Positions 8,704 through 16,751 of a DNA stretch of 35,166 nucleotides are shown here, one piece after another (the stretch's first letter is position 1; each line of letters begins with the position of its first letter). The notes beneath the pieces were generated by a model that had not been told where the DNA came from, ran no database searches, and saw nothing but the letters and a program-made list of their open reading frames with translations. Position numbers and translations under genes: made by a program. The DNA comes from G020354785 sp964534745 (GTDB taxonomy: Bacteria > Bacteroidota > Bacteroidia > Bacteroidales > UBA10428): positions 1-35,166 of the forward strand of contig CAZHQW010000036.1 in NCBI GenBank assembly GCA_964534745.1, read 5' to 3'.

Positions 8704-9198
8704 ATGGAAATCAGTTTTTGTGACCTGAAAGAAAGTGATCTTAAGTCCGTTTTAGACTTGTACAATTACTACGTATTAAATACGACTATTACTTTCCAGA
8801 TAAAGCCTGCAAGCACAGATGATTTAAAAAGCAGCCTTTTTATTGACCACCCAAGGTATAAATCAATAATTATAAAATGTGATAATGATATTTGCGGCTA
8901 TTGCTTCATTACACAATACCGCAAAAAAGAGGCATACGATAATACCGCAGAGGTAGGGATATATTTAAAGTCCGGTTACAAAGGCCGGGGAATTGGAAGG
9001 CAGGCAATATCACTTATTGAGCAGAAAGCAAGGGACAGCGGGATTAAAGTACTGTTGGCCTTCATAACCGGTAATAACAAGGAAAGTATAGGTTTTTTTA
9101 AGAAACTGGGATACGGGAAATGCGCCCATTTCAGGAATGTGGGCGAGAAATTCGGTAAGAGGCTGGATGTTGTTGCCTATGAAAAGGAATTGATTTGA
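8704..9198 (+). CDS. GNAT family N-acetyltransferase (phosphinothricin acetyltransferase-like)
   Basis: A 164-residue cytoplasmic acetyltransferase that would transfer acetyl from acetyl-CoA to an amine. The acetyl-CoA binding motif A is clear at residues 91-98 (GYKGRGIG), preceded by the beta-4 strand 'TAEVGIYLKS' and followed by 'GNNKESIGFFKKLGY', the usual GNAT C-terminal signature. The overall pattern resembles the Pat/Bar-type subgroup ('YNYYVLNTTITF'), in which annotated substrates are often only guesses. It has no signal peptide. It sits between carbohydrate genes on the same strand and may simply be a passenger; a role in the pathway is not evident. Confidence 0.88.
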   Translation: MEISFCDLKESDLKSVLDLYNYYVLNTTITFQIKPASTDDLKSSLFIDHPRYKSIIIKCDNDICGYCFITQYRKKEAYDNTAEVGIYLKSGYKGRGIGRQAISLIEQKARDSGIKVLLAFITGNNKESIGFFKKLGYGKCAHFRNVGEKFGKRLDVVAYEKELI

Positions 9199-9320
9199 TT
9201 TTGTCGTAATAATTACTATATTTAACCCGCCTACTTTTTAACTGAAACCCAGAACTCATTTATTGTAAATTATTGATTAAGTATACTTATATACTTGATT
9301 TGCATATATATATGATAAAA
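9199..9320. promoter_or_regulatory. Intergenic region before the MFS gene, with a 12-bp palindrome
   Basis: The spacer holds a perfect palindrome, TAAGTATACTTA at 9278-9289, immediately followed by another TATACTT at 9290-9296. Its position just upstream of the MFS-GH65-GH71 genes would suit an operator, but the sequence is AT-rich and such palindromes arise by chance. If translation began at the upstream ATG at 9273 the palindrome would be coding, which seems unlikely because that leader does not resemble the family. Confidence 0.25.
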
Positions 9321-10820
9321 ATGAAAAAGAAACCTCTTCTAAGTTTTTGGCAGCTATGGAACATGAGCTTCGGGTATTTAGGCATACAGTTTGGTTTTGC
9401 TTTGCAGAACTCCAATGTAAGCCGCATATTTGAGACCCTTGGCGCTAAAGTTGAAGATATACCCATTTTATGGATTGCAGCACCGGTATCCGGACTAATA
9501 GTCCAGCCTATTATTGGCCATATGAGTGATAAAACATGGAACCGGCTGGGCCGCCGAAAACCCTATTTCCTGACAGGTGCTATATGTGCTTCACTAGCCT
9601 TACTGGTAATGCCCAACTCTCCTTTTCTGTGGTTTGCTGCCGGTATGTTGTGGATGTTGGATGCATCTATAAATATTAGTATGGAACCCTTCAGGGCCTT
9701 TGTAGGTGACATGTTGCCGGATGAACAGAGGACGAAGGGATTTGCCATGCAAACCTTCTTTATTGGCATTGGATCGGTAGTAGCATCTTTATTACCCTAT
9801 ATGCTTACAAACTGGTTGAACATAGCAAATACGGCACCTGAAGGTGAAATACCTGATTCTGTAAAATGGTCGTTCTACCTGGGCGGCATAGTGTTTATAT
9901 TGTCTGTATTATGGACCATATTTTCAACAAAAGAATACTCACCGCAAGAGCAGGAAGCATTTAATGTACGAGAGACCGGTGCATCTGCAAAAGAGGGTGG
10001 AGAAATAACACTTAATGCCAGAAAATATTATATAGAAGGCCTTGTTTTGGTAGTAATCGGACTGGCACTCACATACCTGATTAATAAGTTCAACTGGGAT
10101 CAGGCTCTATATATTCTTTCATTCGGAATCCCTTTCTATGGAATCATTCAGTGGGTTGCAGCAATGAGCTATTCAAAAGGTAAAAAAGGTGGTCTTGTTG
10201 AAATTATTTACGACCTGAAAAACATGCCAAAAACCATGAAACAGCTTGCCGTTGTTCAGTTTTTTACATGGCTTGCACTTTTCTCTATGTTTATCTATAC
10301 CACAGCCGCTGTTACAAGCTTTCACTACGGAAGTTCCGACACCAAATCTGCTGTTTATAACGAAGGCGCCAACTGGGTGGGAGTATTATTTGCAGTTTAT
10401 AACGGTGTAGCCGGACTTATTGCATTCCTGCTTCCGGTAATTGCAAAAAAGACAAGCCGCGTTTCAACTCATGTCATATGTCTTATTATTGGAGGGTTGA
10501 GCTTAATATCCATGTATTTCTTTAAAAATCCCAAACTCCTGTTGCTCTCAATGACAGGTGTTGGTATAGCATGGGCAGGTATTCTTACCATGCCATACGC
10601 TATTATAACAAGTGCTTTGCCACACAGAAAAATGGGTATTTACATGGGCATCTTTAATTTTTTTATTGTAATCCCCCAAATTCTGGCATCAGCAGTCCTG
10701 GGATTTCTTGTGAGAGTATGGTTCCATGGCCAGGCAATTTACGCCCTTGTTTTTGGGGGAGGAGCAATGATAGTGGCAGCGATTACAATGACTTTTGTTA
10801 CCGATAAGATAAAAAAATAA
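9321..10820 (+). CDS. MFS sugar transporter (SUC/GPH-like)
   Basis: Predicted inner-membrane symporter importing a disaccharide or short oligosaccharide. I chose ATG 9321 (MKKKPLLSFWQLWNMSFG..., 499 aa) because 'SFWQLWNMSFGYLGIQFGFA' is how Bacteroidota members of this family begin; in-frame ATGs at 9273 and 9312 would only add a short, atypical leader. About twelve hydrophobic segments are seen, with a longer polar loop in the middle (around 'STKEYSPQEQEAFNVRETG'). The loop 'GHMSDKTWNRLGRRKPYF' between TM2 and TM3 is the G-x3-D-x-R-x-GRR-type signature of sucrose/maltose-type MFS carriers. It is followed after 15 bp by the GH65 phosphorylase, which fits import of a disaccharide and its phosphorolysis in the cytoplasm. 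Confidence 0.92.
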   Translation: MKKKPLLSFWQLWNMSFGYLGIQFGFALQNSNVSRIFETLGAKVEDIPILWIAAPVSGLIVQPIIGHMSDKTWNRLGRRKPYFLTGAICASLALLVMPNSPFLWFAAGMLWMLDASINISMEPFRAFVGDMLPDEQRTKGFAMQTFFIGIGSVVASLLPYMLTNWLNIANTAPEGEIPDSVKWSFYLGGIVFILSVLWTIFSTKEYSPQEQEAFNVRETGASAKEGGEITLNARKYYIEGLVLVVIGLALTYLINKFNWDQALYILSFGIPFYGIIQWVAAMSYSKGKKGGLVEIIYDLKNMPKTMKQLAVVQFFTWLALFSMFIYTTAAVTSFHYGSSDTKSAVYNEGANWVGVLFAVYNGVAGLIAFLLPVIAKKTSRVSTHVICLIIGGLSLISMYFFKNPKLLLLSMTGVGIAWAGILTMPYAIITSALPHRKMGIYMGIFNFFIVIPQILASAVLGFLVRVWFHGQAIYALVFGGGAMIVAAITMTFVTDKIKK

Positions 10821-10835
10821 TATTCCAGTAATAAA

Positions 10836-13136
10836 ATGACTGATAACAGTAATCTTTGGAAAGTAAGTGCTGACAAGTTTGTCAATGAAAAGGAAGCAAT
10901 AATGCGTAATGGCAATATTTACCAGATATCCAACGGGTATATGGGTTACCGGGGAACGCTGGACGAATTCGGACCTGAAGAACTGGTGGGCATAACCCTG
11001 TCCGGTATTTTTGATAAGGTCGGGAATGCATGGCGTGAACCGGTTAATGCTCCAAATGGCGGGTATACTAAAATATATGTTGACGGTGAAGAAGTATCGG
11101 CACTGAAAATAGAGATAAAATCACATAAACAAATCTTGCATCTTAAAAATGCAAAATTTGAAAGAACCACAACATTTAATATAAAGGGTAAAGAAGTTAC
11201 GATTAGCTCAGAACGCATTCTAAGTATCGATAAGCCAAACCTGCTAATGATAAAATATTCCTTTTTATGCAATGCAGATGCCGGGATTATTGTTGAGACG
11301 GGCATCGATTTTAATATATGGGATCTAAACGGGCCGCATTTGCCTGTACTGAACAGCACCAGGAATAATGGTGTCCTTATGGTTGATGCAGAAACAAATG
11401 AAGCAGGAATTCCACTTGCTGTTGCCGAGACAATAGATAGAAGTTTTGGCGAAGAAAAATTTGTTGTTGAAAACAACCGGACCCTCAGAAAAATTAGCTT
11501 AAAGGCTGAAGCCGGGAAAATATATTCTTTCTTTAAATACTCAGCTGTATTTAAAGGTCAGGATATTGCGGGTAAGGATGTAAAGAAAGCGGCAAATGCC
11601 CTGGTTAGGGATGCTAAAAATGCCGGGTATGATAAGTGCATGAAAGCGCATGACCTGAAATGGCAGGAAAGATGGGAAAGGTGCGATGTAATTATTGAGG
11701 GGGATGAAGAAGCGCAGCTTGCCCTCAGATACAGTATCTTCCAGCTACTGATTGCCGCTCCTGTAAAAGGGACTGCTGCTTCAATTCCTGCCCGGGCTTT
11801 ATCGGGACAGGTTTACAAGGGAGCAATATTCTGGGATACGGAGATGTTCATGTTCCCGTTTTTTGTTCATACCTGCCCTGAGGTAGCTGTTGAACTGCTG
11901 AGATACCGCATTAACACACTGGACGGGGCCAGAAGAAAAGCACAGACCGAGGGACCCGGATACAGGGGTGCTTTCTATGCCTGGGAAAGCCAGGAAACAG
12001 GTGATGAGGCATGCACATATTTTAATATCGGTGATCCCATAACAGGGCGCAACCTGCGGACATATTTCCGCGACAGGCAGGTTCATATAAGCGGCGATGT
12101 GGCTGTTGCTATCTGGGAATATTTCAGGATTACGGGTGACGACTCGCTGCTGCGCCGGGGAGGCGCTGAAGTTATTCTTGAGTGCGCACGCTTCTACTAT
12201 TCCTATGCTTATTTTAATAAAGATAAAAACCGCTACGAAGTACTGGATGTTGTTGGTCCCGATGAATACCATGAAAGGGTACATAATAACGCATTTACAA
12301 ATATGGTTGTCAGGGTTAGTTTTGAGGTGGCACTGGCAACTGTAGATTATATGGAACGTAACTATCCCTCAGAGCTTAAGGAGCTTCTTGATAAAATAAA
12401 AATAGCGGATGAGATTGACGGTTTCCGGGAAGCATGCGATCTCCTGTATATGCCTCAACCAGACCCGGAAACAGGGGTGATAGAGCAGTTTGATGGCTAC
12501 TTCAGGCTTGAGGATGTTTCAAAGGAGGAGCTCAGGAAAAGAATCATTCATCCTGATGAGTATATGGGGGGCGGACAGGGAATTGCGGTCCCGACGAAAA
12601 TCATTAAACAGGCCGATGTGATTATGATGATGAACATATTTAAAGACCGCTTCTCGCAGGAGATAAAGAAAGCCAACTGGGAATATTACGAACCACGCAC
12701 TGAACACGGGTCAAGCCTCAGTGCATGTGCTTATGCCATGGTTGCCACAGATATAGGAAAAACCGATTATGCCTATGATTACTTCCTGAAAACGGCAAAG
12801 CTGGATATAGAAGCCAGGTATAAAGTATATGTAGGCACAATATTTATGGGGGGTTCACATCCTGCTGCAAACGGAGGGGCATGGATGACAATAGTCTTTG
12901 GTTTTGCCGGGGTAAGAACGGATGCTGAAAAGCTTACAATAAACCCGAATATATATAAAAAGTGGAAGTCACTTAAATTCAATTTGGTATACAAGGGCGA
13001 CAGCTTTTCATTAACTGTAACACCAAAGAATATAAATATCCGTGCTGGGCAGTCAAACAAAGCAGGAAGATTATTTGCTGTTGCAGGAAAGACCATTGAA
13101 TGCCTTCCGGGCAAGGAATTAAATATCAATTATTAA
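10836..13136 (+). CDS. GH65 glycoside phosphorylase (maltose/kojibiose/nigerose-type)
   Basis: A 766-residue inverting phosphorylase expected to split an alpha-linked glucosyl disaccharide with phosphate into beta-glucose 1-phosphate and a sugar. Length and domain order fit GH65: an N-terminal beta-sandwich ('YMGYRGTLDEFGPEE'), an (alpha/alpha)6 barrel, and a C-terminal beta-sheet ('INPNIYKKWKSLKF'). Key motifs are 'FWDTEMFMFPFF', the general acid E477 in 'GPDEYHERVHNNAFTN', and 'EHGSSLSACAYA', whose HGSS segment forms the phosphate pocket in characterised phosphorylases. No signal peptide, so it is cytoplasmic. It is tightly linked to the MFS gene upstream (15 bp) and the GH71/99-like gene downstream (11 bp). 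The linkage specificity (alpha-1,1 to alpha-1,4) cannot be read directly; nigerose is suggested only by the GH71-like neighbour. Confidence 0.93.
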   Translation: MTDNSNLWKVSADKFVNEKEAIMRNGNIYQISNGYMGYRGTLDEFGPEELVGITLSGIFDKVGNAWREPVNAPNGGYTKIYVDGEEVSALKIEIKSHKQILHLKNAKFERTTTFNIKGKEVTISSERILSIDKPNLLMIKYSFLCNADAGIIVETGIDFNIWDLNGPHLPVLNSTRNNGVLMVDAETNEAGIPLAVAETIDRSFGEEKFVVENNRTLRKISLKAEAGKIYSFFKYSAVFKGQDIAGKDVKKAANALVRDAKNAGYDKCMKAHDLKWQERWERCDVIIEGDEEAQLALRYSIFQLLIAAPVKGTAASIPARALSGQVYKGAIFWDTEMFMFPFFVHTCPEVAVELLRYRINTLDGARRKAQTEGPGYRGAFYAWESQETGDEACTYFNIGDPITGRNLRTYFRDRQVHISGDVAVAIWEYFRITGDDSLLRRGGAEVILECARFYYSYAYFNKDKNRYEVLDVVGPDEYHERVHNNAFTNMVVRVSFEVALATVDYMERNYPSELKELLDKIKIADEIDGFREACDLLYMPQPDPETGVIEQFDGYFRLEDVSKEELRKRIIHPDEYMGGGQGIAVPTKIIKQADVIMMMNIFKDRFSQEIKKANWEYYEPRTEHGSSLSACAYAMVATDIGKTDYAYDYFLKTAKLDIEARYKVYVGTIFMGGSHPAANGGAWMTIVFGFAGVRTDAEKLTINPNIYKKWKSLKFNLVYKGDSFSLTVTPKNINIRAGQSNKAGRLFAVAGKTIECLPGKELNINY

Positions 13137-13147
13137 AAATCAACATT

Positions 13148-14800
13148 ATGGCAGTAAGTTTTTTTATTTCAAACAGAAGCAGGATTATCTGTTTTTTTAT
13201 CCTGGGCCTAAGTATTCACTTTTCAATGCTGAGATCCCAGGATACACTCAAAAGCCTTCCTGAGCTGAGTCTTCCCCTGGTAGCGGAAAAGCTTGTGATA
13301 GCACACAATATGACCGATATTATCCGGTTCAGGTACCATGACCTTGAAGATAGCTGCGATCCCAGATATTATCCCGCAAAGGGAAATATAACAGAATCTC
13401 TTGGCGGTATGGTGCAGGTCAATGTTATGTCGGAAAAGTACCTGAAGGATTCGACACTTGAACAAACCGTTGAGTTTGAGATGCGCACAGCTATGCGGTG
13501 CGGAATTGACGGATTCCAGTTCTATTATCCTATACGTGAAAGAGGTCCTGATGATGAGATAATAAAAGCATACTTCAGGGTAGCTGACAGGGAGAACATT
13601 GATATGAAGTTCACTTTTTGTCCGTCCCATCCCGGCGGGCTGACTGAAGATATCAAGATTGCCGATTATGCAAACCGCATGAATGCTATCTTTGATGAGG
13701 TAGGCCATGATAATCCCCACTGGCTGAGGACCCCCGACGGGCGCCTCATAATTTACCTCTGGTATGGTGAACAGATTGCCGATATCCCGAAGGATCCGGG
13801 AGGATTATCACCGGCATTCTATGTTGCCCGTGCCTGGCGCAAGGTGGCAGATGCCATAAACGAAAGGGTTGCATATGTTATTTCCATTAACCATGAAATA
13901 AGCAAGCAGGAGCTTAATGATTACCTTGACTATTTCCCGGCTGTCTGGATGTGGACAATTCCCTATACAGACAATTATATAGGCAGGAAAGTAGCAGAGA
14001 TAACAAAATCGAGAAACCGGACCTTCACAGGTTCCACATTTTCAGATTTCTATACTTCCAAGCTGTTGCCTCCCGGTACCTGGGATATGTACTTTTTTGC
14101 CGAAGATGCTGCCAACGCCGGCATTGAGAATGTTGAACGCAGAGGTATAGTAACCGGACTCTCATATAATTTCCGTAAGCTTCTGGAGCTTGCCATAGAC
14201 GAGGATGTCCCTGTCATTAACGTTATTACCTGGAACGATTACCCCGAAGGGCACCACCTTGCTCCGGAAGTAAACCATAATTACGGCTTTTCGGTCCTTC
14301 TGAACTATTATAAAAACATATGGAAGAATGAGCCGTCACCTTATACGGACAGGGATGTTGCCATTCTTTTTTTTAAGAAGTACAACCATTCAATAAGACC
14401 CAGTCCCTTTTACATTCCCATTGTTAATATAGGATATTCATTTCCTGAAGAATATGAAGATTCCATTGAAGTCGTGACTATTCTTCGCGGGTCAGCGAAG
14501 CTTACCCTTAATAATGAGACTGTAGACATACCGGCGGGACTATCATCCCACAAATTTGAACAGGAAGTGGGCAGGGTTGATGTTTCCCTGGCGCGTAACG
14601 GGGAAAAAATTATAGACTTTTTTGCGCCTGAATGGATTACCGATAAACCATACCGAACCGACAGGATAATATATTCTATTTCGAGTGAGTTTGCACGGTT
14701 TCATAAGGATATCTTCGGCGATCTTCGCCCGGCATATTCACGTGAATATGACAGGGATTCTACTGAAATCAGGCTTGATATGTTCAGTCCGGTCAAATAA
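13148..14800 (+). CDS. GH71/GH99-like secreted protein (possible alpha-1,3-glucanase)
   Basis: About 550 residues from ATG 13148, which opens a signal peptide (RSRIICFFILGLSIHF) and lies 11 bp after GH65; the longer frame from 13100 would overlap GH65 and is not preferred. The chain resembles the GH71/99-like barrel: 'LVIAHNMTD' near the start, 'RCGIDGFQFYYP' with D121, 'NPHWLRTPDGRLIIYLW', and the best marker 'ITWNDYPEGHHLAPE' (D364, E367). This last element parallels the conserved WNDYGESHYIGP region of fungal alpha-1,3-glucanases. About residues 440-510 form a C-terminal beta-rich domain. No sorting domain. Fit to GH71/99 is by motif memory rather than alignment; alpha-1,3-glucan or alpha-mannan cleavage are both possible. 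It converges on GH13 with only 3 bp between stops. Confidence 0.75.
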   Translation: MAVSFFISNRSRIICFFILGLSIHFSMLRSQDTLKSLPELSLPLVAEKLVIAHNMTDIIRFRYHDLEDSCDPRYYPAKGNITESLGGMVQVNVMSEKYLKDSTLEQTVEFEMRTAMRCGIDGFQFYYPIRERGPDDEIIKAYFRVADRENIDMKFTFCPSHPGGLTEDIKIADYANRMNAIFDEVGHDNPHWLRTPDGRLIIYLWYGEQIADIPKDPGGLSPAFYVARAWRKVADAINERVAYVISINHEISKQELNDYLDYFPAVWMWTIPYTDNYIGRKVAEITKSRNRTFTGSTFSDFYTSKLLPPGTWDMYFFAEDAANAGIENVERRGIVTGLSYNFRKLLELAIDEDVPVINVITWNDYPEGHHLAPEVNHNYGFSVLLNYYKNIWKNEPSPYTDRDVAILFFKKYNHSIRPSPFYIPIVNIGYSFPEEYEDSIEVVTILRGSAKLTLNNETVDIPAGLSSHKFEQEVGRVDVSLARNGEKIIDFFAPEWITDKPYRTDRIIYSISSEFARFHKDIFGDLRPAYSREYDRDSTEIRLDMFSPVK

Positions 14801-14803
14801 GAG

Positions 14804-16585
14804 CTACTCCTTCAATTCAAGCTTATAAATTGCATAGGTGATACCGGGTATGGTTATATAGTAACTGCCGTTGTCACAAGATATTTCAATGTTGCTGCCT
14901 GCGAGCAGCTTAAAGCCTGTTGTGTCAATGTTCATGTTAAAAGCAGCTGTCTCTGTCCGTTCCGCCGGATTGAAGATGGCAAGTATTATCTCTTTCCCAG
15001 CAGCACGGGCGAATATAAAAGGATACGTATTTTCCCTGGCATAAACAGGCACAAATTCGGTATATGCAGCAAGTGAAGGTTCGGTTTTCCTGAGCTGTAT
15101 GAGCCTGCGCACGATGTTGAGAAGAGATCCCTGGTCCTTTTCCTGCTCCTCGACGTTCGGGGCATCGGCTGCACTGTCAACAGGCAGGTACAGCTTTTCC
15201 GGCGAAGCAGTTGAAAATCCGAGGTTCTTCCCCGGTGTCCATTGCATGGGAGTGCGCCCACCGGCCCTGGGCTTATATGCGCCCTCGACAAAAGGATTTC
15301 CATATAACTGGCGCATGCCTATCTCATTGCCATAGTATATAAACGGTATGCCGGGCATCGCTATAGAAAATGCGATGATCATTTCAAGTTCGTCGCGGCT
15401 ACGCTCAATATTCAGGCGTGACAGGTCATGATTGCCCAGAGGCAGTAAAATATAGCCTTTGCCCTTTGTTTTATTATACTGGTCCATATAAGTACCAAGG
15501 AAATTTGCGATGTTGCCCTTGCCCTGCCTGTCAAAGAAGCTATGACCTTCTGAATAGCCGTTAAGTATGCGCCAGCTCTCTTTCTGCAGGAGGTCGTTAT
15601 AGCCTGCAAACCAGTGAAAAAAGTCGGCATGAAATCCGCCGCCGTCCAGGGCGGATTCGGGATGCGACCATTCGGCAACCATAAAAGCATCGGGGTACTC
15701 ATTGTTTAAAATTTCGCGAATATCATTCCAGAATTTTTTTGTTCCCTCGTCACGGGTATTAAAAAACTGGTCGTTTCCGGTAACATTGGCATTTTTTACC
15801 AGTGCTCCCGCCATATCTGCCCTGAAACCGTCAGCACCCATGTCCATCCAGAAGCGCAGTACCTTTTTCAGCTCTTCCTGCAGCGCAAGAACATCCGGAT
15901 GGTCCACGGGCAGCATCCATTCTTTTTCAGGTTTGGCAAATCCAAAATTCAGTGCAGGCTGGCACCAGTAAAAATTGCGCATGAACTGGCCATTGCGCCT
16001 GGCATAGCCTTTAATGAAGGCGTCCCTGTACTCGTTGGGAGGATTTATCCATGTGTTGTCAGTCCATATATACCAGTTAGAATATTTGTTTTTCTCCTGC
16101 TTTGCAGATTCTATAAACCATGGATGTTCTATGCTTGTATAGCTTATAACATAGTCAAACAATATTTTAAGCCCCCTTTTTTCCGCCTCATCAAACATTC
16201 TCTTTGCATCATCATTTGTTCCGTACCTTGGGGCCACCTTGTAATAGTCAGATACATCATAACCTGCATCGCAGAAAGGCGATTCGAAAAACGGATTTAT
16301 CCATATACCATCAACACCAAGACTTTTAACATAACCAAGCTTCTCAATTATTCCTGGCAGGTCACCTATCCCGTCGCCATTGCTGTCGTAAAAGGTCTGC
16401 GGGTATATCTGGTAAAAGACAGCATTATGAAGCCAACCCGGACAATCAGGAATAACATAGTCACCGGTTATTACAACTTCGCCGAACATTGCTTCCGTTT
16501 GCGCGTTAGCTTCCAGGGATATTTCCATATTTATTACAGCAATCAGGATTATTACGGCTATATTGAGCATTATAAGTTTTTTCAT
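14804..16585 (-). CDS. GH13 alpha-amylase family enzyme with altered conserved region I
   Basis: 593 residues with a signal peptide (MKKLIMLNIAVIILIAVINM...EANAQ), so an exported alpha-glucan hydrolase or transglycosylase. The layout ('VFYQIYPQTFYDSNGDGIGD', 'GVDGIWINPFF', 'YDVSDYYKVAPRYGT') matches the oligo-1,6-glucosidase / alpha-glucosidase / trehalose synthase group. Catalytic residues are present: nucleophile D257 in 'GFRADMAG', acid/base E305 in 'MVAEWSHPE', and D387 in 'LGNHDLSR'. Region I is unusual: the common DxVxNHTS reads DYVISYTS at 144-151, so the conserved histidine is Y149 and the asparagine S148, while the flanking 'EHPWF' is intact. A beta-rich C-terminal domain ends the protein. 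It is divergent from the next plus-strand gene and converges on the GH71-like gene, so it may complete an alpha-glucan pathway; activity should not be assumed. Confidence 0.92.
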   Translation of the reverse strand: MKKLIMLNIAVIILIAVINMEISLEANAQTEAMFGEVVITGDYVIPDCPGWLHNAVFYQIYPQTFYDSNGDGIGDLPGIIEKLGYVKSLGVDGIWINPFFESPFCDAGYDVSDYYKVAPRYGTNDDAKRMFDEAEKRGLKILFDYVISYTSIEHPWFIESAKQEKNKYSNWYIWTDNTWINPPNEYRDAFIKGYARRNGQFMRNFYWCQPALNFGFAKPEKEWMLPVDHPDVLALQEELKKVLRFWMDMGADGFRADMAGALVKNANVTGNDQFFNTRDEGTKKFWNDIREILNNEYPDAFMVAEWSHPESALDGGGFHADFFHWFAGYNDLLQKESWRILNGYSEGHSFFDRQGKGNIANFLGTYMDQYNKTKGKGYILLPLGNHDLSRLNIERSRDELEMIIAFSIAMPGIPFIYYGNEIGMRQLYGNPFVEGAYKPRAGGRTPMQWTPGKNLGFSTASPEKLYLPVDSAADAPNVEEQEKDQGSLLNIVRRLIQLRKTEPSLAAYTEFVPVYARENTYPFIFARAAGKEIILAIFNPAERTETAAFNMNIDTTGFKLLAGSNIEISCDNGSYYITIPGITYAIYKLELKE

Positions 16586-16751
16586 GTGAGCATGTGTATT
16601 TGGTTAATAAAGCTAAAATAAAATAAATAGTAAAAAATCATATAATATTAATTATAAATTGACAATAATTATAATCTGTTAATATGATGATTGACTATTT
16701 TTATTAATTTGTGCCTGATATAATAAAAATACTTATTAAAAACCAAATAAA
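16586..16751. promoter_or_regulatory. Very AT-rich divergent intergenic region
   Basis: 166 bp, composed mostly of A and T, between the GH13 start (minus) and the unknown-protein start (plus). It must carry promoters in both directions. The closest plus-strand match to TAnnTTTG is TTAATTTG at 16704-16711 (one mismatch), with no correctly spaced TTG upstream. No hairpin was seen. Confidence 0.3.

Noticed and set aside
8704..9198. GNAT gene as a herbicide or antibiotic resistance determinant
   Set aside because: Similarity to the Pat/Bar group is only at family level, and nothing nearby suggests a resistance or mobile context.
10946..12284. Minus-strand open frames of 176 and 161 codons
   Set aside because: Both are antisense to GH65, which is continuous and recognisable along its whole length.
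13100..13147. Upstream start for the GH71-like gene at 13100
   Set aside because: It overlaps the GH65 coding end and puts a polar leader before the signal peptide; ATG 13148 is a better fit.
15899..16621. 240-codon plus-strand open frame
   Set aside because: It lies antisense to GH13, shows no domain or signal pattern, and the GH13 frame has all catalytic motifs.
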